NCBI RefSeq assembly: GCF_965661665.1 | Contig: NZ_CBFIEO010000028.1 | Coordinates: 1-11,840, forward strand | DNA: 11,840 bases | Reading direction: 5' to 3' | Source of the DNA: Cognatiyoonia sp965661665 | GTDB lineage: Bacteria; Pseudomonadota; Alphaproteobacteria; Rhodobacterales; Rhodobacteraceae | Shown here: one piece after another, positions 6,705 through 11,840 of the stretch | How positions within the stretch are numbered: the first letter of the stretch is position 1 | Layout of the letters: every line of letters starts with the position of its first letter | Notes under the pieces: model-generated | The model's database searches: none | Seen by the model: the letters and a program-made list of their open reading frames with translations, nothing else | What the model was told of the DNA's origin: nothing | Made by a program: the position numbers and the translations under genes

Positions 6705-6724
6705 TTGTATCCATGTGGATACAA
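6705..6724. promoter_or_regulatory. GntR operator, perfect 20-bp palindrome
   Basis: TTGTATCCATGTGGATACAA consists of two exact 9-bp arms (6705-6713 and 6716-6724) around TG. It lies in the 60-bp gap between the divergent dehydrogenase relic and the GntR gene. The GTAT...ATAC core resembles operators of FCD-type GntR regulators. Binding here could control both directions, giving autoregulation of the gntR-abrB pair. The assignment rests on position and symmetry. Confidence 0.75.
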
Positions 6725-6740
6725 ATTGAAAACGGTATAT

Positions 6741-7388
6741 ATGACCCAGCCCGAAATGCAAGAGATGTCGCAAGGCGAAGTGGCCTATGCCCGCCTGCAC
6801 CAAGCGATCCGAGAGGGGGTCTTTACCCCCGGCGATCGCCTGCGCGAGGCGGATGTAGCCGAACGTCTCGCCCTATCCCGCACCCCCGTGCGCGAGGCGC
6901 TGCGCAAGCTAGAGGCGGACGGGATCATCGAACACCGCGCGCGGATCGGCGCGGTGATCCGCAAGCTGAGCCATGAAGAGGTGGTCGAGCTATATGAAAT
7001 GCGCCTTGTCCTTGAACGCACGGCGGCGGAGATGGCGGCGAAACATGCTGTCGCAGCAGAAGCGGATGAGCTTGAGGCGATCAATGAGGATATCGCCAGC
7101 ACCGCCTCGCCCGAGGTTGCCGCCGCCCTGAACCAAAGCTTTCACCGCTGTATCTACCGCGCGACGCGCAACCGCTTTTTGCTCGAATCCACCCGCGCCC
7201 TAGGCAATGCAATGCTGCTGCTTGGCCCGACGACGCTCGCCGATGAGGCGCGGATCAAGGTTGTCACCCACCAGCACACAGACATCATCGACGCGATCCG
7301 CGCGGGCGATGTGGAGGCTGCAGGCGCCTCGGCCGAGGCGCATTTGGAAACATCGCTCAGGCACCGCCTAAAGGTAATGCGTGGATGA
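6741..7388 (+). CDS. GntR-family transcriptional regulator, FCD subfamily
   Basis: This is a 215-residue regulator. The N-terminal winged helix-turn-helix (about residues 12-76) includes the GntR signature GDRLREADVAERLALSRTPVREALRKLEADG. The C-terminal FCD domain (about 85-210) is helical and carries candidate metal/ligand residues His135, His179 and His201 in the usual spacing. FCD regulators sense small carboxylates or sugar acids, which fits a tricarballylate- or citrate-like effector given the neighbours. A TTG 36 bases upstream extends the frame, but it falls exactly on the operator palindrome, so the ATG at 6741 was chosen. No strong ribosome site is visible there, and ATGs at 6756 and 6765 are alternatives. 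Its stop overlaps the next start (ATGA), so it is coupled to the AbrB-family gene. Confidence 0.88.
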   Translation: MTQPEMQEMSQGEVAYARLHQAIREGVFTPGDRLREADVAERLALSRTPVREALRKLEADGIIEHRARIGAVIRKLSHEEVVELYEMRLVLERTAAEMAAKHAVAAEADELEAINEDIASTASPEVAAALNQSFHRCIYRATRNRFLLESTRALGNAMLLLGPTTLADEARIKVVTHQHTDIIDAIRAGDVEAAGASAEAHLETSLRHRLKVMRG

Positions 7389-8413
7389 CGCGCATGGCGC
7401 TGACCTTTGCCATCGCGCTTTGTGGGGTTGGCGTGTTTACGGCGCTGGGGCTGCCACTGCCATGGCTTCTTGGCCCAATCTTCGCCTGCCTCATCGCGGC
7501 GCTTGCGGGCATCCCGCTGAAGGGCCATGCGCCCACAAACCAAGTCATGCGCACGATCCTTGGCGTGGCCGTCGGCGCCACGCTGACCCCTGTGATCCTC
7601 GCCTCGATGACCAGTTATTGGCCGACGCTCTTGATGATCCCGGTCATGGTCGCCGTCATCGGCGCAATTGGTGTGCCGTACTTCATGCGCCTATGGGGCT
7701 TTGATTTTCCGACGGCCTACTATTCGACCATGCCCGGCGGCTTGCAGGATATGCTGGTCTTTGGCGAAGAAGCGGGCGGAAATGTGCGCACCATGTCGCT
7801 GGTCCACGCCACTCGGGTCTTGGTGATAGTTGTGGCTTTGCCCGTCCTTCTGAAAACCGTTTGGGACGCAGATTTGACGAACCCGCCGGGGGTGCCAGCG
7901 ACCACGATCCCGTGGCCGCAACTGGCGCTTATGGCGTTCTGCTCCATCGCCGGATGGCAGGTGGCGAAGCGCGCAGGGCTTTTTGGCGCGTCGATCCTTG
8001 GTCCGCTGATCGCAGCGGGTATTTTCGCCATGGCGGAACTGTTGCAGCACCGCCCCCCTGCAGAGGCAATCTGGGCCGCGCAGTTTTTTATCGGCATGAC
8101 CGTGGGCACGAAATACGCCGGCATCACGGTGGAGGAACTGCGCCGCGACGTGACCGCCGCCGTTGGCTTTTGCCTGATCCTGATCGTGCTGACGGTGATC
8201 TTTGCCGAGGTCATCTATCAGCTGGGCCTTGCCCCCGCGATGGAAACCGTGCTCGCATTCGCGCCGGGCGGTCAGGCGGAATTGACGGTGCTGGCGATCA
8301 TTGTCGGGGCGGACCTGTCCTTTGTCATCGCGCACCATGTTTTGCGGATTTTCATTGTGATCATGGGCGCGCCAGTGGCGGCGCGGGTGTTTAACCCCAA
8401 ACCTCAGGATTGA
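7385..8413 (+). CDS. AbrB-family integral membrane protein (putative transporter/regulator)
   Basis: This 342-residue, strongly hydrophobic inner-membrane protein belongs to the family named after E. coli AbrB and sometimes mislabelled ammonia monooxygenase. It shows the family's two-fold repeat: PLPWLLGPIFACLIAA near residue 24 and a second LFGASILGPLIAAGIFA near residue 200. The TMPGGLQDM and FAPGGQAELTVL segments also match the family. The function of the family is not established. Its regular presence beside carboxylate-uptake genes suggests transport of, or response to, organic acids. It overlaps the GntR stop by four bases, so the two form one operon. The protein appears full length. 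The region downstream is a broken kinase gene. Confidence 0.85.
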   Translation: MTRMALTFAIALCGVGVFTALGLPLPWLLGPIFACLIAALAGIPLKGHAPTNQVMRTILGVAVGATLTPVILASMTSYWPTLLMIPVMVAVIGAIGVPYFMRLWGFDFPTAYYSTMPGGLQDMLVFGEEAGGNVRTMSLVHATRVLVIVVALPVLLKTVWDADLTNPPGVPATTIPWPQLALMAFCSIAGWQVAKRAGLFGASILGPLIAAGIFAMAELLQHRPPAEAIWAAQFFIGMTVGTKYAGITVEELRRDVTAAVGFCLILIVLTVIFAEVIYQLGLAPAMETVLAFAPGGQAELTVLAIIVGADLSFVIAHHVLRIFIVIMGAPVAARVFNPKPQD

Positions 8414-8467
8414 TCATGTGGATCGGCGCACCGCTCGCCCGATGATCTCACGCCTATCCAGCGCAAG

Positions 8468-9229
8468 GTGCCCGCCGAAGCAAGCGGAATTGTCGCGACG
8501 CTCAATCATCTGTTCGACCAACTCTCCTCAACCTTGGATGCGAAAGATGTCTTCATTTCGAACGCCGCACATCAGTTACGCAATCCCATCGCCGGGGTTG
8601 TTGCTATGTCCGAGGCTGTCCGATCCGCCAAAACCATAGAGGACGTTCGCGAAAGATCGGATGAACTGCTGGTGTCGGCGAACCACGCCGCCAACCTTGC
8701 CAACAAACTCTTGGCACTAGAGCGCGCGACAGAAGGTTTTGGCCAAGCACAGAATGAAACCTATGATTTGGTGGGCAGTCTCCGAACTCTTGTCCAAAGC
8801 CATTCGGAAACAGCAAAAAACAAGGGGGTCACCGTTGGATTCAGTTGCAAGCTTACCGCCCTGCCGGTGTTTGCCGATAAGACAATGGTCATAGAGGCCA
8901 TCAGCAATTTGATCGAAAATGCCCTTCTGCACGCTGGGCCTGATTTAACAAGTGTCGAATGCGCCGTGACAAAAGATTGGCGCAGCGCCGTTGTAAGTGT
9001 CTCTGACGATGGCCGCGGCTTGAAACCCCACGAAGTTGAAGCGGCTCTTTCCAGGTTTGGGCAAGTCAGCCCTTCGGACGGCTCTGGTTTGGGCCTTGCA
9101 ATCGCCAAGGCTGTGGCAGAACAACATGGTGAATCGCTCGAATTGGAGCCCAAGAAGAACGGCCTCACCGTCTGTTTTCGTATCGCTGTCGATCATTCAG
9201 CTCATTTGACGAATGTGAGAGCCAGATAA
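8468..9229 (+). CDS. sensor histidine kinase, 5'-truncated, kinase core only
   Basis: The 253-residue frame holds a complete kinase core but no sensor. Dimerisation/phosphoacceptor helix: FISNAAHQLRNPIAG with His35. ATPase part: N box near 144-153 (EAISNLIENA), G1 DDGRG (180-184), F box (about 194-198) and G2 GSGLGLA (205-211). In-frame sequence upstream of the GTG at 8468 (HRSPDDLTPIQRK, about 8429-8467) still reads like the linker of a TctE-type kinase, and the frame then hits the AbrB stop TGA at 8411. The N-terminal transmembrane and periplasmic half is therefore missing and this is probably a pseudogene. GTG 8468 has no clear ribosome site. TctE-like kinases control tricarboxylate uptake, which fits the tricarballylate relic nearby. 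No response regulator partner is present in the window. Confidence 0.75.
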   Translation: MPAEASGIVATLNHLFDQLSSTLDAKDVFISNAAHQLRNPIAGVVAMSEAVRSAKTIEDVRERSDELLVSANHAANLANKLLALERATEGFGQAQNETYDLVGSLRTLVQSHSETAKNKGVTVGFSCKLTALPVFADKTMVIEAISNLIENALLHAGPDLTSVECAVTKDWRSAVVSVSDDGRGLKPHEVEAALSRFGQVSPSDGSGLGLAIAKAVAEQHGESLELEPKKNGLTVCFRIAVDHSAHLTNVRAR

Positions 9230-9587
9230 GTCTCATGCGATGTCTACCCGTAGTTCGACTATCGACCGATGCAGAGTGCTGACAGTTCGCTTTCTGGACT
9301 TTGGCGAGTTTCCAAGACTGACGCTGCCATCAGCCGACCGATATGTATCCCAAGCGTCTCTCAGCGCGATGAGAAGGGGAAGCGGGACGCTAACGTTTCT
9401 CGCCTCCCCCGCATTGGCAGCCCGTTTTTCGCCACACCGCCCCCGCGCGCGTGCGCGTCGCTGTGTCTTTGTCCGTGTCTGCTATGCAAAGTTATTGGAC
9501 TCGAAGGACCCGCTCTATGCCAATCGATATGGGTTTATCTGCTCCCTGATTAGTCTCTTGGGCCGGGTGCGGAGTGATCAGCCATCG

Positions 9588-9614
9588 TGTGACGCATGTG
9601 ACGCTTGTGACGCA
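9588..9614 (+). repeat. three tandem 9-bp repeats
   Basis: The units TGTGACGCA (9588-9596), TGTGACGCT (9597-9605) and TGTGACGCA (9606-9614) run head to tail with a single mismatch. The arrangement resembles iterons or a multi-site operator. It borders an AT-rich segment and has an inverted near-copy about 80 bp further on. Confidence 0.7.
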
Positions 9615-9695
9615 TTTTCTAACTGCGCTCTCAATTCTCAAAAACATATTTTCTAATGAATTTATTTTTTCACCATAGGCCGTGCAGTAGGAATA

Positions 9696-9713
9696 TGCGT
9701 CACAAGCGCCACA
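9696..9713 (-). repeat. inverted near-copy of two repeat units
   Basis: TGCGTCACAAGCGCCACA matches the reverse complement of 9597-9614 at 17 of 18 positions. Together the copies form a large inverted arrangement enclosing about 80 bp of mostly AT-rich DNA. Confidence 0.65.
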
Positions 9714-9831
9714 GTAAAGCGTTCTGCACCTAACCCCTATGCCCCCCTACAGCGGACTTAGCCCCGCCTGCGCTGGGGTGTGCTTTATGCATGACGATCA
9801 GTATGAGTGGAGGCTGTCATCATAGAGCGGA

Positions 9832-9855
9832 CATTCGTGCGTGACGCAGCGAATG
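9832..9855. repeat. near-perfect 24-bp palindrome
   Basis: CATTCG (9832-9837), TGCGT (9838-9842), centre G (9843), ACGCA (9844-9848), one unpaired G (9849) and CGAATG (9850-9855) form an 11-bp-arm palindrome with a single extra base. Its core GTGACGCA is shared with the tandem repeats near 9600. It could be a protein-binding site or a strong hairpin. It lies about 100 bp beyond the 3' end of the NTF2-like gene. Confidence 0.6.
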
Positions 9856-9955
9856 GCTGTTGAGAGCCCGAAGTGACGAATGCTACAGCGTGCATGAATG
9901 GTGGCTTTGGGTGTTGCTCACCATTTGTTCACATCAATGATCCGCCGCGAACCAT

Positions 9956-10327
9956 TTAAGTACGTTGTTTGTAATAAGTGTCCTTGTGCGTGATCAGCCC
10001 GTCTTTGAAGGTCAGGATATCAACGCTCAGACATTCTTCGGTCGTACTGTCCTTGTGGCGCGCTGTGCGGAGGTATTCGCAATAGGCTTTGGTGTCCGTC
10101 ACTGCGCAATCCAGCGTTTCCCAATGCACGTTTTCGACCTTGTCAAAGAGCCCGGCAAAGACGCCCCGGATCACATCCGCGCCTTCAAACCGCACGCCAT
10201 GTGCCTCTGGCCCAACGGCATGGTCAAAGGTCGCGTCGGGGGCAAAGTATTGCATCACCGCGTCAATATCGTTGGCGTTAAAGGCATTGCCCACGGCGTC
10301 CACCAGTTCACGTGTCAGTTTTGTCAT
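9956..10327 (-). CDS. NTF2/SnoaL-like small protein
   Basis: This 123-residue protein has the cone-shaped alpha+beta NTF2-like fold pattern: an N-terminal helix LVDAVGNAFNANDIDAVMQYFAPDATFDH, then GADVIRGVFAGLF, then beta strands ending in ITHKDTYYKQ. Such proteins act as small isomerases, dehydratases, hydrolases or ligand-binding units, and family membership alone does not reveal the substrate. The ATG at 10327 is preferred because AAGGAA lies six bases upstream. A TTG 15 bases further up would include that ribosome site in the coding sequence. It starts 11 bases after the alpha/beta hydrolase stop and is the last gene of this minus-strand operon. I see no good terminator downstream. Confidence 0.82.
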   Translation of the reverse strand: MTKLTRELVDAVGNAFNANDIDAVMQYFAPDATFDHAVGPEAHGVRFEGADVIRGVFAGLFDKVENVHWETLDCAVTDTKAYCEYLRTARHKDSTTEECLSVDILTFKDGLITHKDTYYKQRT

Positions 10328-10338
10328 ATCGGGTTCCT

Positions 10339-11220
10339 TCAAAGGCCAAGTATGGCGCAGGTTTTAGCAAAAAATGGGCTGGCAGGATCAGCCAGCACGT
10401 TGAGTTCGTCAAAGTGGTCCACGCCGGGCACCACATACATGTCTACCGTCCGCGCATCTGTCGCGTATTTGTCCACATACATCTGGGTCTGGCGGTGGAA
10501 TTCGTTTGTCTCGGCTCCTCCGACCACAACCAGCTGCGGCGCGTTGGTGAAGGGCGGATGGTTGGTCATCGGGCTAAGCGCGTCGGCCTCCGCCGGGTCC
10601 ATACGCAGGTTCTCATTCAAGGCCCGCGTCAGGCGTACAGGCTCCAGATAACTAAGAGGCGAGACGGGAATGCCCGCCTTGATCATGTCCGTTGGCAGGG
10701 CTGCATCATACGCTGGCCAATCGGTGGCCATCATCATCTGGGTCAGGTGGCCGCCTGCGGAATGGCCCATCACAGTGATCCTGTCGCGGTTGATCTTTAG
10801 CGTCGTGGCTTCGTCCCAGAGGAACACTATCGCCTCGCGCAATTCTTCCGTCAGACGGGTCATGCTGACGGCAGGGCAAAGGTCATAACCCACCACCACC
10901 ACATTAACGCCTTTCTGTACGAAAGGCGTCGCGAGGAAGCTGTAGACCGATTTGTCGCCACGCTGCCAATAACCGCCATGGATCCAGATCAGCGTCGGGG
11001 CGGTCGAGGCTCCACAATGAAACAGGTCCATCTTTTGCTTGTCTCCGTCGCCGTAGCGGATATCCAGCGTACAATCGACCGTATCGCGGGCGGTCTGGCT
11101 GTCCTCCAACCATCCTGGAATAATCGCGACCTCATAGTCGGGGCGCGCGGCGCGCAGGTTGTACTGGGCATCGAACCAATCGGGGTCGTGACCTTCGTGG
11201 TACGTCAATTGGTCTGTCAT
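10339..11220 (-). CDS. alpha/beta hydrolase, kynurenine-formamidase-like
   Basis: This 293-residue cytoplasmic hydrolase carries the HGGYW oxyanion motif (81-85) and the nucleophile elbow GHSAGG (152-157, Ser154). His269 in PGVDHFDEL is the likely catalytic histidine. The acid is probably a residue within GGAETNEFHRQ (234-244), although its identity is uncertain. This arrangement is typical of the kynurenine formamidase/BD-FAE esterase group, enzymes that cleave formamides, amides or esters. No other tryptophan-degradation gene is visible, so N-formylkynurenine as substrate is not assured. The start is MTDQLTYHEG at 11220, with AGGAGGT (complement of 11227-11233) six bases upstream. This overrides a longer frame starting at 11265. 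The start overlaps the flavin reductase stop (ATGA). Confidence 0.85.
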   Translation of the reverse strand: MTDQLTYHEGHDPDWFDAQYNLRAARPDYEVAIIPGWLEDSQTARDTVDCTLDIRYGDGDKQKMDLFHCGASTAPTLIWIHGGYWQRGDKSVYSFLATPFVQKGVNVVVVGYDLCPAVSMTRLTEELREAIVFLWDEATTLKINRDRITVMGHSAGGHLTQMMMATDWPAYDAALPTDMIKAGIPVSPLSYLEPVRLTRALNENLRMDPAEADALSPMTNHPPFTNAPQLVVVGGAETNEFHRQTQMYVDKYATDARTVDMYVVPGVDHFDELNVLADPASPFFAKTCAILGL

Positions 11221-11705
11221 GGGTGTACCTCCTGTTGAGGTGCGGCGAAGAAGGTGCCGCGGCAATAGATAAGCGGGGCGTTGGATGTGTGGGTGTAGTT
11301 TTCGACCCGCCCAAGCAGAATTTCATGGTCTTCGGTGTCGATGCGCCCATTTACGATACAATCGAGCTGCGCAGACGCGCCGGGCAAAAGCGGCGCGCCG
11401 CCGGGATTGGCTTGCCAAGGGGTGCCATCAAAGCGGTTCTCGATATTGCTGGCGAAGTGCATGGCAAGCGCTTGCTGGTCAGCGGCCAGAATGTTCACGG
11501 CAAAGCGCGAGGATGCCGAAAGCGTCGGAAATACGCGCCCAGTCTTGGCAACACAGACCGAAATCACCGGTGGCGTCAGTGAAACAGAGGTGAAGGAGTT
11601 GGCCGTCAGCCCCCAAGGCTGGCCATCCCCGTCAAACGCGGTGACAATCGTGACCCCGGTCGGAAAGCTGCCCAAAGCGCGGCGGTAGTCTTTTGGGTCG
11701 ATCAT
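11217..11705 (-). CDS. flavin reductase family protein (HpaC-like)
   Basis: This 162-residue protein has the flavin reductase/FMN-binding split-barrel pattern: YRRALGSFPTGVTIVTA at the N-terminus, GLTANSFTSVSLTPPVISVCV (about residues 32-52), FAVNILAADQQALAMHFA (about 68-85) and the C-terminal DHEILLGRVENY. Such proteins reduce FMN or FAD with NAD(P)H and supply it to a two-component monooxygenase. The start MIDPKDYRRA at 11705 was chosen over an upstream in-frame start at 11747 because the family begins here, GAAGGGG lies just before it, and its ATG overlaps the glutathione S-transferase stop (ATGA). No oxygenase partner lies inside the window; it may be upstream, beyond the right edge. Confidence 0.88.
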   Translation of the reverse strand: MIDPKDYRRALGSFPTGVTIVTAFDGDGQPWGLTANSFTSVSLTPPVISVCVAKTGRVFPTLSASSRFAVNILAADQQALAMHFASNIENRFDGTPWQANPGGAPLLPGASAQLDCIVNGRIDTEDHEILLGRVENYTHTSNAPLIYCRGTFFAAPQQEVHP

Positions 11706-11840
11706 ATCACCCCTTCCGAGGCGCAGGCTTTTTCCAAAGCGGCCCATTCATCGGGGTTCGCGCCGAAATGGCGCATCACGTGGTCGTAGTAAGCGGGGCG
11801 TTCCGAGAGGCGCTGATACCATGCCTCGACATTGGGCAGC
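11702..11840 (-). CDS. glutathione S-transferase, C-terminal fragment (cut by window edge)
   Basis: Only the last 45 residues or so are visible: LPNVEAWYQRLSERPAYYDHVM and the tail ending in ASEGVI. The N-x-x-x-W-x-x-R-x-x-x-R-P-A-Y pattern is the classic C-terminal helix of bacterial glutathione S-transferases. The gene continues past position 11840. Its stop overlaps the flavin reductase start, so it belongs to the same minus-strand operon, and it could act as an isomerase or conjugating enzyme in that pathway. Subfamily cannot be told from this fragment. Confidence 0.75.
   Translation of the reverse strand, partial: LPNVEAWYQRLSERPAYYDHVMRHFGANPDEWAALEKACASEGVI

Larger units (their letters stand above)
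9230..9955. other. gene-poor region with iteron-like repeats
   Basis: This 726-bp stretch holds no convincing gene. One open frame (9240-9656) would encode 138 residues, but it has no ribosome site, no recognisable domain, an arginine-rich low-complexity part and ends in a repeat-derived CDACDACDA segment. What stands out is repeat structure between about 9588 and 9855: three tandem 9-bp units, an inverted near-copy and a long palindrome, each listed separately. An AT-rich segment (about 9615-9675) lies between the repeats. Base composition differs from both neighbouring gene blocks. Confidence 0.55.

Noticed and set aside
6705..6740. TTG start extending the GntR protein by 12 residues
   Set aside because: The extension is made of the operator palindrome itself, and family members begin nearer the ATG at 6741.
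6681..6803. Upstream start extending the dehydrogenase relic by 41 residues
   Set aside because: The extension runs through the operator and into the GntR coding region on the other strand. The Rossmann motif begins right after MSKHV.
7385..9229. AbrB-kinase fusion by read-through of TGA 8411-8413, or recoding such as selenocysteine
   Set aside because: The frames coincide, but the AbrB protein is already full length, the codons after the stop do not resemble either family until about HRSPDD, and no recoding structure is evident. A deletion junction explains it better.
9588..9614. CRISPR array
   Set aside because: The repeats are only 9 bp and directly adjacent without spacers.
9240..9656. 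Plus-strand open frame of 138 residues after the histidine kinase
   Set aside because: It has no ribosome site, no recognisable domain, and low-complexity arginine-rich and repeat-derived segments. Its end is explained by the tandem 9-bp repeats.
9750..9778. GC-rich stem candidates (CAGCG/CGCTG and CCCC/GGGG) as a terminator
   Set aside because: The stems are short and mutually exclusive, and no T-run follows.
10328..10342. TTG start for the NTF2-like protein
   Set aside because: It would place the AAGGAA ribosome site inside the coding region; the ATG at 10327 is correctly spaced from it.

Overview
The window looks like the chromosome or a large replicon of an alphaproteobacterium, most likely a Rhodobacterales/Roseobacter-group bacterium. 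The support is the gene set: a fructose-type frcBCAK sugar ABC operon with a ROK regulator, a GntR/AbrB pair next to a tricarballylate-dehydrogenase relic, and compact ATGA-coupled operons. This is judged from protein sequence recognition only; no search was run.

Region 1 (1-6236) is a carbohydrate uptake and catabolism module. A ROK-family regulator (329-1525, minus) diverges from a five-gene plus-strand operon. The operon encodes a periplasmic sugar-binding protein (1833-2846), a membrane permease (2937-3995), a single-domain ATPase (3996-4775), a P-loop sugar/nucleoside-type kinase (4772-5452) and a small transaldolase (5541-6194). The intergenic control region carries an AT-rich inverted repeat that could be the ROK operator. 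A strong hairpin lies between the binding-protein and permease genes, and a 15-bp palindrome lies just before the transaldolase start. The likely logic is import of fructose or a related sugar, phosphorylation, and entry into the pentose-phosphate or glycolytic pool.

Region 2 (about 6195-9229) is visibly more G/C-rich in its centre and is an eroded carboxylate-metabolism locus. An intact GntR/FCD regulator (6741-7388) is translationally coupled to an AbrB-family membrane protein (7385-8413). Broken genes flank this pair on both sides. On the left is a divergent FAD-dependent tricarballylate-dehydrogenase-like gene with a premature TGA, whose reading frame stays homology-like past the stop and then ends abruptly at the transaldolase. 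On the right is a histidine kinase that has lost its whole sensor half and begins directly after the AbrB stop codon. A perfect 20-bp palindrome between the regulator and the dehydrogenase relic is very likely the GntR operator.

Region 3 (9230-9955) has no convincing gene. It contains three tandem 9-bp units, an inverted near-copy across an AT-rich stretch, and a separate long near-perfect palindrome. This may be the remains of a replication or control region of a mobile element, or a regulatory region.

Region 4 (9956-11840, minus strand) is a tightly packed operon: the C-terminal end of a glutathione S-transferase, a flavin reductase, a kynurenine-formamidase-like alpha/beta hydrolase and an NTF2/SnoaL-like protein. 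It resembles part of a catabolic pathway whose oxygenase partner would lie upstream, beyond the right edge of the window.
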